From Petasospora fabianii (Eukaryota > Ascomycota > Saccharomycetes > Phaffomycetales > Wickerhamomycetaceae): 64,000 nt of DNA. Positions within the stretch are counted from its first letter, which is position 1. Each line of letters starts with the position of its first letter. Positions 17,377 to 27,746 of the stretch are shown here, piece by piece. The stretch is taken from positions 186,001-250,000 of the forward strand of contig CP048722.1 in assembly GCA_022641835.1 (NCBI GenBank), in the 5' to 3' direction. The translations under genes and the position numbers were made by a program. The notes under the pieces were generated by a model. That model worked only from the letters and a program-made list of their open reading frames with translations. It did not search any database and had not been told where the DNA came from.

Positions 17377-18770
17377 TCAAGAACAGAAGGTATAACCTTG
17401 ATATAAGACAAATAAGACAACAGTTAAAACAGATCCCAAGACCAATGTAGCCTTTATCTCTTCCTTCTTAGCCAATGCTTCCATCTTTGAATCTAATGGT
17501 TGTCTCTTTAAGACTTGTTGACGGATCTCTGTAGTCTCTGGAATAACACCAATTGGAACTCTTGGATACATCTGTTCGATAAATTGTTCAATTTTACCAA
17601 CAGTTTGACCAATACGAAGATAATTTGGATCTCTTGGATCAGATTTATGATGAATACTTCTGATATAGTGTCTAAAGACACTAACAACCCCAGACATTGT
17701 ACGAGCCTCCAAGATCAAATGACATGTTGTACCCTTACGAATCTTAACATTACGTTGAAAGACCTCTGGGTTTTGATAAACAAGATCCAATGTTGCAATT
17801 GCCATAACTTGTGGAATTGCAGTGAAATTGAAACAAGTTTGCTCTTCGACAAGTGACAAATACTTCAAAACATCAATGACATGATCCAATGAATTAGCAA
17901 CAAGTTCAGAGATACAATATAAACCTTGTTGTTGATTCTCTTTCTTTAAGAAATTTGGTAAAGAATCAGTATAATTACCCCAAATTTCACGTGGCCAAAA
18001 GGCACGACCATCCATTTGATCTTCTTCATAATCTCTAATGATATTGGTCTTTTGTAAGAAGAGACCCATACTTTCAAGTAGTGATAGGTCTTCATAAAGC
18101 TTTGAATCTCCAAACTTGGCCAAAACAATCAATCTTGTTAATCCATCACCAACAAGACCAGCAACATAATGACAATAGAGATCATAATCACCAATGGTCT
18201 GTAACCCATTCTGATTGAAATCGGAGTTCTCAATGTAATCAGCCATACCATTACCCATTTGTTTAGTGATATCTCTAATGACATCCTGGTACTCTGACTT
18301 CAACAGATGATATTCAGTTAAGATCTTATCAAATTCAACCAATACAACACGGTCCTTTTCATTTATAGCATTACCATCAAATGTCCAATCTTTAGTTAAC
18401 AACTTGGAATCAAATTGACGCAACAATGGGACTTTAACATCCTTTTCAATACTCATATCATCTTCAATGGTATCCAAAGCACGTAAAACAAGATAAAAAA
18501 CCATAACAGAATTACGAAGTTCTGGATGTAATTCTTGGATAACAGCAGCAAATGAACGTGAAGTCACTTTAAGCAATTCATAACATCTTTTAAGATTAGA
18601 GGATTCCTTAGAAGGATCACGTCCTTCAATTGAAGTACGAAAGAATTTACTATGTAGGCTGTTAGTGATCATATGAGATGCTATACGAGAGCAATAGAAA
18701 GAATAACATACAGTTGAATAGCAGCTCTAAGCTCCAATGGATGTAAAGCAAAGTCAATAAACTTGCCCAT
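17377..18770 (-). CDS. ERG9: Squalene synthase, spliced
   Basis: Farnesyl-diphosphate farnesyltransferase, which condenses two FPP into squalene at the start of the sterol branch, on the ER membrane. Exon 1 (18770-18712) encodes MGKFIDFALHPLELRAAIQ; exon 2 (18649-17377) continues LKFFRTS, giving 443 residues against 444 in S. cerevisiae. Diagnostic motifs are SRSFAAVI, the first aspartate-rich DTIEDD (about 79-84), YCHYVAGLVGDGLTRL, the second DYEED (about 226-230) and a C-terminal TM segment (about 413-436). An unspliced reading from 18672 would start inside the intron and lose the conserved N-terminus. It is divergent from PRP9; an Mcm1-type palindrome lies 97-112 bp upstream. Confidence 0.96.
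18650..18711 (-). other. ERG9 intron (62 nt)
   Basis: On the minus strand: donor GTATGT starting at 18711, CACTAAC branch point about 12 nt before the acceptor, acceptor CATAG ending at 18650. The join CT/T gives Leu20 followed by KFFRT, matching LKFCRT of S. cerevisiae Erg9. The intron also contains TCGTATA (18682-18688 on the minus strand), the core of a sterol-response element. Confidence 0.9.
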
Positions 18771-18866
18771 TGTGGTCTTAATCAACTCTTTGTTATTGTC
18801 TTAATGAAGTAATAAAGAACAAGAGGAAAACGTTCAACGCGGGTTTTAAACGAGTATTAATTTTTA

Positions 18867-18882
18867 TTTCCTAATTAGGAAA
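18867..18882. promoter_or_regulatory. Mcm1-type palindrome, ERG9/PRP9 promoter
   Basis: TTTCCTAATTAGGAAA is a perfect 16-bp palindrome containing the MADS-box core CCTAATTAGG, the ideal symmetrical Mcm1 site. It is 97-112 bp upstream of ERG9 and 132-147 bp upstream of PRP9. Confidence 0.7.
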
Positions 18883-19013
18883 TAATCGCGTATTTTCCTC
18901 TTTGAGACAATACTTATGACCTATGACCTATGACCTCTATACTTCTTATTCTTCTCTATGATCTTCATTAACTAGTTCAATAACTAAGAAGGTATAAGGT
19001 ATAAAGGTATAGT

Positions 19014-20423
19014 ATGTCACTTGAACACCAAAGAGCAGCTCTCGAGGAGCTTCATGTCATTGAAAGGGCTTTAACTGATAGGATTATACGTAATCCTGAG
19101 ATATGTCCTTATTACCTTGATGATGATAAACCTTTATTAAAGGGTAAGAAGAGATCATTTCGTGAAATACTACTTCAACAACATGAAATGGAAAGGTTTA
19201 TTGACAACTACAAACGTCAGAAGGTTAGTTTGGATACAGTGAGAAACTCGACTGGTCAAGATGATCTTAAAGAACTCCAAGACAAGACATTTGAGTTACA
19301 AAAATTTGATCAACTATTCAACAAGTTGAAACAGAAAGATTCAGATGGTGTTGTTAATGGTCTTCAACATATCTATTCTCTAAAATCATCTGGTATAAAC
19401 ATATTGAGTGAAGTTGGTGCAGATATTGATCTTTCGAGTATGTTCTCCGGTGAAGAGTACTTTGGGAAATACATTGATTTGATTGCATTACATGAACAAT
19501 GGTTAAATTTATCAATTGATAAGTTTAATTATGTTAAATATCTTGAGATATTTGATAAATTTGATCAACAGAGACTTAAGAAGGGCGATGATTATATCAA
19601 ATACCTTGAGGATCTATCAAACTATCTTATGGGATACATCAAGAGAACTAAACCTCTGTTTGATCTAGCTAAACACATTGATCAGATTAAATCAGACTTC
19701 TCAGAGATACAAGAGTCTAATACACTGTTCTGTGAATCATGCAACAAGAACTTTGCTAAGCAGACTGTCTATGATGCTCATCTTACTGGTAAAAAGCATC
19801 TAAAGAACGTCCAAAGAGCTCATACATCACAAAAGAGACCTACTCATAAGTTTATTGAATACCAAATCACTCAACTCGTCAAAATTATCGAAAAAGAACG
19901 TCAAGAGTCCAAGCTTAACACAGAGAGAAGAAAAGCCCTAACAGAAAGAGAACGTCTTATTGAACTTGATCAACTTGCTAAGGATGAACAGTTGTCTGAC
20001 TCTGATGATGAACAACATATTGAAGAGAATACAGATTATAATTCACTTTATAATCCAATGAATCTACCCTTGGGACCAGATGGACATCCTATCCCTCATT
20101 GGTTATACAAACTTCATGGTCTTGATATTGAGTATACTTGTGAAATTTGCAGTAATTTCTCATATCAAGGTCGTAGAGCTTTTGATAAACATTTCTTGGA
20201 GTCAAAACATATACATGGTCTTAAATGTCTTGGTATTACTAAACCTACATTGTTTAAGAACATTACCAAGATTGAAGAAGCTCAAAATCTATGGCAGAAG
20301 ATTAGAAAAGATGAAAAATTGAAAGAATCTGAAAAAGAGAACGCAGTTGAAGTTGAAGATGAAGAAGGTAATGTTATGAGTGAAAAAGTTTATAATGATC
20401 TAAAGAAGCAGGGACTTCTATAA
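19014..20423 (+). CDS. PRP9: Splicing factor SF3a subunit Prp9 (SF3a60)
   Basis: A 469-residue U2 snRNP protein; Prp9 joins Prp11 and Prp21 in SF3a and is needed for prespliceosome formation. The N-terminus MSLEHQRAALEELHVIERALTDRI and the LLKGKKRSFREILLQQHEM region fit the SF3a60 family. Two zinc fingers are visible: a U1-type finger FCESCNKNF...HLTGKKH (about 239-261) and the C-terminal matrin-type finger YTCEICSNFSYQGRRAFDKH (374-393) with ESKHIHGLKCLGI. It is slightly shorter than S. cerevisiae Prp9 (530). Confidence 0.93.
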   Translation: MSLEHQRAALEELHVIERALTDRIIRNPEICPYYLDDDKPLLKGKKRSFREILLQQHEMERFIDNYKRQKVSLDTVRNSTGQDDLKELQDKTFELQKFDQLFNKLKQKDSDGVVNGLQHIYSLKSSGINILSEVGADIDLSSMFSGEEYFGKYIDLIALHEQWLNLSIDKFNYVKYLEIFDKFDQQRLKKGDDYIKYLEDLSNYLMGYIKRTKPLFDLAKHIDQIKSDFSEIQESNTLFCESCNKNFAKQTVYDAHLTGKKHLKNVQRAHTSQKRPTHKFIEYQITQLVKIIEKERQESKLNTERRKALTERERLIELDQLAKDEQLSDSDDEQHIEENTDYNSLYNPMNLPLGPDGHPIPHWLYKLHGLDIEYTCEICSNFSYQGRRAFDKHFLESKHIHGLKCLGITKPTLFKNITKIEEAQNLWQKIRKDEKLKESEKENAVEVEDEEGNVMSEKVYNDLKKQGLL

Positions 20424-20611
20424 GTCTGTCTTGTCTTAGGTATGAAGACATTATAACCATACGTAGAGAACAGTCATGATGAGTAGCTTCCACCAGGAAT
20501 AGCATACTCTTATATATTACATGTGTCTTTAAAGCTTCACAAAGACATCTCCCATTATATATCATAATCATATGACAAGATCACTCAACCAATGGTCATC
20601 CAATAGTCTGT

Positions 20612-21019
20612 TTAATCCTCAGCAATCAAAGCCATAATCATTCTATAAAGGTAATAGAAGAAAAGAGACAAATGGAAACCAAGTTTAATAAAAGATTCCT
20701 TCTTTTGTTTGTTTAAAGTTCTAAAGATCTCTGTAGCATCAAGAAGATGATTCTTGTTAAGGATCTTGTTAACATTAAACGCCACTAATGGCAAGTTAAG
20801 AATCAAAGTGAACCAATGACCTGTCAAAAGGAACAATGTGGTAAGGAAGGCATGAATACCAGCTTCTGGAACAATATAATTGTTCAACTTGTTACAAAGT
20901 TCAACTGGGTTGATATAGTCACACTCAAGATCAGTGTACATAATCGTAAAGAAAACCTGTAAAAACAGGTTAACTGCATTAAGAATCACAGCAAAGATGA
21001 AGAGAACAGAGTCGGACAT
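20612..21019 (-). CDS. ERV14: ER cargo receptor of the cornichon family (Erv14)
   Basis: A 135-residue protein (S. cerevisiae Erv14 138), a COPII cargo receptor that recruits long-TM transmembrane cargo for ER exit. The cornichon pattern is complete: N-terminal TM, then [30 protein letters not shown], the central TM with [15 protein letters not shown], and the C-terminal TM ([18 protein letters not shown]). Only three TM spans are expected in this family. A palindromic Mcm1-type site is 131-146 bp upstream. Confidence 0.95.
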   Translation of the reverse strand: MSDSVLFIFAVILNAVNLFLQVFFTIMYTDLECDYINPVELCNKLNNYIVPEAGIHAFLTTLFLLTGHWFTLILNLPLVAFNVNKILNKNHLLDATEIFRTLNKQKKESFIKLGFHLSLFFYYLYRMIMALIAED

Positions 21020-21149
21020 AGCTTAGTTGTTATAGCTCTTAAGTAGAAGAATAAGTCAAAGCTTTAGTATAAGAATAGGTCAGGTATCAAAGGGGCAACG
21101 TCGCAATCAAAATTTCCAGAAACGAAAATTTCAGTCGCGAGGGCGTAGA

Positions 21150-21165
21150 CTTCCTAATTAGGAAG
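21150..21165. promoter_or_regulatory. Mcm1-type palindrome, ERV14 promoter
   Basis: CTTCCTAATTAGGAAG is a perfect 16-bp palindrome sharing 14 bp (TTCCTAATTAGGAA) with the ERG9/PRP9 element. It lies between the ULS1 stop and ERV14 start, so it probably serves ERV14. Confidence 0.65.
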
Positions 21166-21277
21166 TTTACCGTATTAAGATAAATCAGCGATAAGCTTAT
21201 CTATACATATATACCTTTTTATTACAATAACACAATATAACAGACCAAACCATACCAAATCATCATAATCATTATCA

Positions 21278-24200
21278 TCACAAATTAATGTTAAACAAAC
21301 GAGCAATATCTTCACGAGATAATCTCGATGCTTCTTTCATACCTGATGGATCTAATGCACTTTCAATTAATGACCTCTTACGCTCCTGTAAGTCAAGAAT
21401 ACGATCTTCAACAGTGTTTTTAATCAACATTCTGTAAACTGTTACAGGTTTTTGTTGACCAATTCTATGACATCGATCCTGTGCTTGATATTCAACATAT
21501 GGATTCCAAAATGGATCCATAATGATAACATGATTAGCACATGTCAATGTTAACCCGGCATTACCAGCTTTCAATGAAATAAGCATCAATTTCTTATTAT
21601 CATCACGATAAAACTCTCTGACAACATCATCACGGGCATTAGCATTCATAGAACCCAAATATTGAAGTGGATCAATACCTGCTCTTTTCAAAAACTTGGA
21701 TAAGATAAAGAAGAAAGAAGTAAAGTTTGAAAAGATAATAACCTTGTCATCTGGAGTTTTCTCCCAAATCTTCTTCAAAAGTTCAATTGTACTGGCAATT
21801 TTGGAAGAATACTCTAAATCATCAATGTTCAAAGAGTTCAACTTCTCAGAAATATCCCTTTGTTTCTTAACTTTCTCATCATGAACAATTCTAAGCATCT
21901 CAAGTGATTGATGCTTATTAACATGCTTATCGAAAACATCATACTCAATAACTGCATTCTCCTTGACTTGTAAACGACAAGCTGTACAAGCAGCGACCCT
22001 AACATTTTGATCACCACCATCTTGGAACTTCTCAAAATATGTATCAAGACAATCCTTGCAAATACTATGACCACATGGATAAAACAAAACACGTTGTTCA
22101 TCAGTTAACTCCTCCAAACAAATAGGACAAGAAACTTCTTCTTCACTATTAATTCTTCGAACAACTTCTGGTTTTAATTTTTTGGCATTAGAGCACATTG
22201 AATCAATGTTTGCCATGGCAATAACATTACCATCATCATCATAAACAACACCTTTCTTTCTATCACCAATCCTAACAAGTTCAGAATGAAGACATGCCTG
22301 TCTAAGACGTAATAACAAGACAAAGATATAAGAGTAATCACCCTTAGCAATGGGGCCATTACGCAAGATTTTCTCAACTTGAGCAGTAGATCTTTGCTCA
22401 ATAGAATTGTAGAAAGTCTCTTCATTCTTGTTACTTTGCAAATCTGTATGGGTAACAACAATATTCTTCTCTGGTAATTCCAAAATTGGTTTACCATCAA
22501 TCTTGGAATCTTTCTCACGTCTCAACATAATACTTCTTAAGAGAAGTCTCAACTTCTTGATGGCATCATCTCTATCCCATTCATCATAATTTTTGTTATT
22601 GTGATCCAATCTGCTTGAAATCTCAGCTCTGAATCTTCCCTCATCATTATATGGTCTGATACCGACAAATCTGAGTAATGGATACAACTCATTAATGTTG
22701 TTTTGCATTGGCGTACCAGACAAACACCATTTATAAAATCCTTTCAAAGAAGCAGCTGAGATTGAAACTTTTGTACTCTTGTTCTTGATTTGTTGAGCCT
22801 CATCAAGAACAATTCTGTAAAATTTGGAATCATTAGAGAAAAAGGGAGAAACATAATCATTTTCGGTCTTCATTTGATTAATCTTGATCAAATTAGGAGG
22901 AGATTTCAATTTAAGTTCGTCATCATCCAAACCAGGAATCTTACAATGCTTACCCAACTCAGAGGATAAAGTACCATAAGAAACTAAAACAACATCAAAC
23001 TCTTTCATTTGATCCCAAGTAAACTTCCTAGCACTCATGGAGTGGTACATCAAGATACGAATACCAGCAGAACTCTTGACTCTAGTCTCAAATTCACCTT
23101 GCCATTGTTTCATAAGTGAAACTGGTGTCACAATGAGATTAGTCTTACCATAATCTATAGCTTCATCTTCTTCATTCTTATCAGCCCTGTGAGACACCAT
23201 AAGGGCTATCATCTGAAGTGTCTTACCCAAACCCATAGCATCAGCCAAGATACCACCACGTTTTTTCTTATCATCTTCGGCATCCTCAAGCCACTTCAAT
23301 CCAATACGTTGATGTCTTAAAAGGCTCACTATGAGTTCATCGGGAGTGTTCGCTTCACCTTCAACGTCTTCTTCTTCTTGTCTCTTGACAGACTCAAGCA
23401 AATGTTTCAAATCATCAGTGTTGTATGCATTAAGCATAGTTGGGTTTTGAAGAGCAGCGACTCTTTGCTCTTCACGTTCTCTAAGTTCACGAATGAGTCT
23501 CATATGATCAGTTTCAACTCTGCCTGTTATATAATTTTGGAGGCGATTAAGGGCATAACCGAGACCAGTACCAGGGGTACCATTTGCAAGAAGACGATCA
23601 CGTTCAGTTTCGAGCGCTCTTCTTCTCTCGATGAGTTCATGTTGTTGCTTGACTCTCACAGCTTCCTTTCGTCTCTGAGCAGCAAGTTGCTGTTGTTTAT
23701 TTTGTTCTTCTCTTGCTCTAAGGACTTTTAAGAGGTATGGCATCTCATTATTGATGAACTGTTCGAGTTTTGCACGTGTCTTTTGAATACCAGCTCTGAA
23801 AGTTTGTTCCTTAGCAGTATGCTTTCTGTTCTGTTCCGAGAGACTTTTCATTTCATTGGTAATATCTTGTACTCTTTTACTGTCTTCTGGAATACCCATA
23901 CGTAATAATGAATCCTTTTTCGTTTTCAAATCTGTGAGATGAGCAGGGCGAGACTTTTTCCTAGCACTTAGAACTTCTAAACCTTGTTGATATTTGGATA
24001 TTCTTTGTTTCAACTCTGCTTCACGACTAGCCACTTCAGCTGAGCTCTTGTAGAAGCGACCGTTAAGTGCAACGTATCCATTATTCAGCACTTGAACCTC
24101 AGCTTCTTGCTTGACGCCATCCTTACTAAATGATAGTTCAGCTTGCTCGCCTGACTCTTGCTTTGGCTTGATCTGTGTGGGCAGTGGCGATGACTGGTTA

Positions 24201-24556
24201 GGATAAAGACCATTAGTGGCACCAGCAACCATATCGGCAAACTGGTTGCCCGACGATGTACTAGCCTGTGAACTCTGAGCATATTGTAGTGGGAATGAAG
24301 GTTCAAGCGGGCTGAAACGTGGCTTCACATCTGTCGTAGCCGCTGAAGAAACATTGTTGATGGCGCCTCTTGGCACTGAATGGTGGGAATGATCGTTAAA
24401 TGTGGGCACAGCAGGTTGGGAATATTGCACTCGTGGGTTATGGTTAAGTTCTCTGTATCCTGTGATGATGATATCATCATCTGAGGAGTCTGAATCTCCG
24501 GCGGTTAAGTCTATCACAGCATCTTGAGACCTAAATCTCTTCGTTGGCGGCTCCAT
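21278..24556 (-). CDS. ULS1: Swi2/Snf2 translocase with RING finger (Uls1-like)
   Basis: A 1092-residue DNA translocase of the Snf2 family with a RING finger set between the helicase lobes, the Rad5/Rad16/Uls1 architecture. Walker A is ADAMGLGKT (about 436-444), the DEAQ box DEAQQIKN is near 584, the C3HC4 RING CPICLEEL...PCGHSICKDC is near 809-868, and motif V/VI GNAGLTLT...QAQDRCHRIGQ is near 1010-1050. The N-terminus has SUMO-interaction-like patches VIDLTAGDSDSSDDD (14-28) and IIITG, followed by coiled coil (about 180-330). Lack of a HIRAN domain and presence of SIMs favour Uls1, which removes SUMO-modified proteins such as Rap1. It is shorter than S. cerevisiae Uls1 (1619). Confidence 0.85.
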   Translation of the reverse strand: MEPPTKRFRSQDAVIDLTAGDSDSSDDDIIITGYRELNHNPRVQYSQPAVPTFNDHSHHSVPRGAINNVSSAATTDVKPRFSPLEPSFPLQYAQSSQASTSSGNQFADMVAGATNGLYPNQSSPLPTQIKPKQESGEQAELSFSKDGVKQEAEVQVLNNGYVALNGRFYKSSAEVASREAELKQRISKYQQGLEVLSARKKSRPAHLTDLKTKKDSLLRMGIPEDSKRVQDITNEMKSLSEQNRKHTAKEQTFRAGIQKTRAKLEQFINNEMPYLLKVLRAREEQNKQQQLAAQRRKEAVRVKQQHELIERRRALETERDRLLANGTPGTGLGYALNRLQNYITGRVETDHMRLIRELREREEQRVAALQNPTMLNAYNTDDLKHLLESVKRQEEEDVEGEANTPDELIVSLLRHQRIGLKWLEDAEDDKKKRGGILADAMGLGKTLQMIALMVSHRADKNEEDEAIDYGKTNLIVTPVSLMKQWQGEFETRVKSSAGIRILMYHSMSARKFTWDQMKEFDVVLVSYGTLSSELGKHCKIPGLDDDELKLKSPPNLIKINQMKTENDYVSPFFSNDSKFYRIVLDEAQQIKNKSTKVSISAASLKGFYKWCLSGTPMQNNINELYPLLRFVGIRPYNDEGRFRAEISSRLDHNNKNYDEWDRDDAIKKLRLLLRSIMLRREKDSKIDGKPILELPEKNIVVTHTDLQSNKNEETFYNSIEQRSTAQVEKILRNGPIAKGDYSYIFVLLLRLRQACLHSELVRIGDRKKGVVYDDDGNVIAMANIDSMCSNAKKLKPEVVRRINSEEEVSCPICLEELTDEQRVLFYPCGHSICKDCLDTYFEKFQDGGDQNVRVAACTACRLQVKENAVIEYDVFDKHVNKHQSLEMLRIVHDEKVKKQRDISEKLNSLNIDDLEYSSKIASTIELLKKIWEKTPDDKVIIFSNFTSFFFILSKFLKRAGIDPLQYLGSMNANARDDVVREFYRDDNKKLMLISLKAGNAGLTLTCANHVIIMDPFWNPYVEYQAQDRCHRIGQQKPVTVYRMLIKNTVEDRILDLQERKRSLIESALDPSGMKEASRLSREDIARLFNINL

Positions 24557-25247
24557 GATGGAAAGGTAACCGCTGCAGTTGAGTGGAATCGAGCGAAGCG
24601 TATAGAGCGGTAGCGGCGGCTATAGAAAGCAAGAGAGCAAATGAGTACTTCTAAGAACTCTCTGATGTTAGTTTTACACCTGTTATGAGTAAAAGTGCCA
24701 GGCGATGGTCTCCTACCATTACAACGCACCTCCTCATTAAAAGTGTTTTGATGTTTACAATTCGCTGCTTGCTTATGTCATGAATGAGTAAGCATTGGAT
24801 CTTACACCCGGACACCACTAATCAGCCAGCGCTAAAGTAAGGATATATCGGGCCCTAATTAGTAGTGTAAAGCTGTAAATATTATTGCGGTAGTTTATCC
24901 TCTTTAATATTAACAGTTCAATATCACAGCTGTAGGGTCCCGGGTGTTTATGTATTGCTTAAAGGCTTTCAAGCGCTTCCCTAAACGGTCAATTATCCGG
25001 CGGCCGAGATATTACCGCGTAAAGTACGTTAAACCCGACTTGACCGTATTGGTTGAAGGATCAAAAAGATATATCATAGACATCTTTTCCAGGCTTTGTG
25101 CCACCACCACTGTGTGAATTGTTTCGTGGGCGGTATATTGCTTCTTCTTCATACAAACACGGTTCTTCTAAGGGCTTAACTCATCTATCTTGTCTATTTA
25201 CGGTCCAATCGCCACCAAGTCCCTGAATTACAATCTCATCGCATAAC
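24557..25247. other. Divergent intergenic region ULS1-APD1
   Basis: No gene is seen. It holds a Rap1-like element (24804-24816), a variant GGGTCCCGGGTGTTTA (24935-24950), a CCTAATTAGT near-match to an Mcm1 site (about 24855) and GC-rich patches near 25000. The APD1 start is preceded by pyrimidine-rich sequence. Confidence 0.5.
24804..24816 (+). promoter_or_regulatory. Rap1-like element, ULS1/APD1 promoter
   Basis: ACACCCGGACACC, 248-260 bp upstream of ULS1 and 432-444 bp upstream of APD1. It is an exact copy of the recurring motif, but farther from the start codons than the others. Confidence 0.5.
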
Positions 25248-26153
25248 ATGAAGAAGTTTGCAGCTTCTCTCTTTGGAACCAGTAAAGAGGCGGTTGACCT
25301 CAAACGTCGTGAAGAAGTCTCCCAGATCCTTCCTTTAGCTGACTGTTCACATGATTGTGAGTCTTGTACCACAAAATATCCAACTTCTGTTAAGATCGAG
25401 CTTGACGCTGACATTTATAATTCGACTAAACCTACAGCTTGTCACTTTGTCGTTCCAACTGGTAAGACAGACTGGCCCCATGACGCCACATCTGTTCCAA
25501 AGACAGTGGAGAATGCCATCGCTTCATGGATCGATTCCAGTGCATCAAAATTTTTCCCAACGGATGACGCAAGCGTCAAAGTTAGCACATCGTCATTCCC
25601 AACGGACCTCCTCGATATCAAGTGTCAAGATGGTGAGTGTAATGACATCTTGATCCTTCCATTCTTTGTTTGGGTACGCAAAGTTGATTACCATAACGTC
25701 AATTCTCTCCTTGATGAACTCGTTCCAACATTAATAAAGTCACATGAATCGGGGACTCCACCACCATCAGAGATTCAAAGTTACAAGATTGAACTAGACA
25801 AGCAACGTTCATACATCTTCTTATGTTCACACACCACAAGAGATAAACGTTGTGGTGTCACTGCCCCATTGATGAAGCGTGAAATGGATTCTAGACTTAG
25901 GGAAACGGGTCACTATCGTGACGTTGGTGATGATACCCCAGATGGTGTTAACGTTGCATTTATCAACCATGTAGGAGGTCACAAATTTGCTGCTAATGTA
26001 ATCATCTACATCAAAACCGGTGAGATCATTTGGTTGGCTAAGTGTACTCCGGCAATGGCTCAACCAATCATTGATGAAACTGTACTTGGTGGTGGTAAAA
26101 TCTGGGTTGATTTAATTAGAAGAATTCAAAAGGGTAAAGCTGTGGAGTGGTGA
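25248..26153 (+). CDS. APD1: Thioredoxin-like [2Fe-2S] protein Apd1
   Basis: A 301-residue protein of the Apd1/sucrase-ferredoxin-like family (S. cerevisiae Apd1, 316). The C-terminal thioredoxin-like domain carries FLCSHTTRDKRCG (191-203) with the Cys pair C193/C202 (CX8C), and HVGGHKFAAN (241-250) with H241/H245 (HX3H). In characterised members these two Cys and two His ligate a [2Fe-2S] cluster, and all four are present. The N-terminal half has CHFVVPTGKTDWPHDA, conserved in the family. Apd1 is linked in yeast to actin-patch localisation and oxidative or sodium tolerance; the electron-transfer partner is unknown. N-terminal Cys residues (33, 37, 40) are an extra feature. Confidence 0.9.
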   Translation: MKKFAASLFGTSKEAVDLKRREEVSQILPLADCSHDCESCTTKYPTSVKIELDADIYNSTKPTACHFVVPTGKTDWPHDATSVPKTVENAIASWIDSSASKFFPTDDASVKVSTSSFPTDLLDIKCQDGECNDILILPFFVWVRKVDYHNVNSLLDELVPTLIKSHESGTPPPSEIQSYKIELDKQRSYIFLCSHTTRDKRCGVTAPLMKREMDSRLRETGHYRDVGDDTPDGVNVAFINHVGGHKFAANVIIYIKTGEIIWLAKCTPAMAQPIIDETVLGGGKIWVDLIRRIQKGKAVEW

Positions 26154-27167
26154 TTTAACATCTAATAATAATTATTTATTCGTTTCTGCCTAGAAACTGC
26201 AATCTGCAGTGCTCGTGTACTATGTAATGCTGATTGTCATCAAAGACCATGTCTGGATTGCTTCATCTCATCGGTATATAGCTGTCATTGAATGATAATA
26301 GTGCAAAACTAGCCATCTTTTGTGCTTGTATCATTATCCACAATCGTCAAATACTACTTCAAAGTGCTGACAAATGTTTAGCGATATATCGATAACTTTG
26401 TTAACCCTGATACACTGGTAGACTCTCTGACACTTAAGACAACTCTAGCATCATGGAAGTCTCTATCTGACTGGTAGAAGACAATAAAACACACTTAAAC
26501 CTGTTTTGTGTCAGCTGAGTCATATAATTAATGTGCTAGGAACAATTGATGCCCTTGAACAATATAAATATTCTACTTAATTGCACTATCATACATGAAT
26601 TAATCTTGAAAAGGTCATGTGATAGTCACGTGATAAATCGGAATATAGCTCGGAATTTTTAGTGTATCCGGGGTAAGGACCAAAGGTTTCTGTTTCTGTG
26701 GCAGGCACTAAATCACCAAGGATATAAACTCAAGGGTAATCTTCGAACTAGTAGCATCCTCTACTCTTCTAACCAACACATTACTAACAGTCTAGAAAGA
26801 ACAGAGAAAGATCCAGATGTTGATCAGTGGGCCCATTGATATGTCGAAAGGTCTTGATGATGCAAGTGATGAAAGTTTGAGTCATGTGGCGCTGGCTACT
26901 CTGCGACTGGGCTCTTATAGAAATCATAAACTCAGATTGATCTTGATGTATTCAAGGAGTCGAGAGATACATCTCTTGGTTCATGCAAGGATGCCTAATG
27001 AGAAATTGCAGTCTGGTTGGTCTACATGTACTTCGACTATGTCGACCCATGTGCATCGCGTGGTTTTGTGCTTGTCACTACCAGTTGTCGTTGCTGAAGA
27101 GCTAACCATGCCTTTATTCCAATCTGCTGCTTTGAAGTTATGGCTCCGACCATAAGAATCTACAGGG

Positions 27168-27730
27168 TCCTTCTCTTGTTTCTTGTGGTTATGTTCAGTC
27201 GTCAAGTCAGTTACGATGAGAGTTGTGTCTTACCACGTATCTTCATACGTGTGAACTTGCATTTTAAGAGTGTTGCGGTACTCTTATCTATAGGTCGAGG
27301 GGAAGAGCTTAACTGCTTTTCATTCACTACTCTCACACACTGACAAGACTCTGAACTTTCCACCTCTCTCCGAACGTATGGGTCAATGAACACTGTGGAA
27401 CCTCCGGTGCTAAGTCTGATGGGTTACTGGTTTAACACATGTTTACATGTGTGTCCTTGCTTGATATGTCTTTGGCGTATCTATAAGTCAAGGCAGGTGA
27501 GCTAACTGCCTCCATTCCGGTATACTGTCGACAAACCACTGCAGATATGAGCCTCTACGGAGTCTCCGGACCGCAGTGACCGTTGAATGCTCATGTATCG
27601 ACTCAGATGTTTTGCTGGAAGTGATGTCTACTCATGTGTTCTTCACGTGTGTCCTCGCTTGTCGAGGCTGATGAGCTAACTGCCTTCATTCATTACTTCG
27701 GCAATCTGACAAAACACTGAGCACTCATGC
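27168..27730. repeat. Diverged tandem repeat, copy A
   Basis: Matches copy B (28392-28967) over its whole length in the same orientation, about 1.22-1.24 kb away. Shared stretches include TGCGGTACTCTTATCTATAG, GGGTCAATG, CACTGTGGAACCTCCGGTGC, ATCTATAAGTCAAGGCAGG and ATGTTTTGCTGGAAGTGATG. Each copy is itself built of three related sub-repeats of about 200 bp. Confidence 0.8.
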
Positions 27731-27746
27731 CTAAGAAAGAGGTGGC

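Noticed and set aside
26817-27155. 112-codon frame with a TATA-like box and CACGTG upstream
   Set aside because: The promoter-like layout is tempting, but the product has no recognisable features and its end runs into repeated DNA. I cannot support it as a gene.
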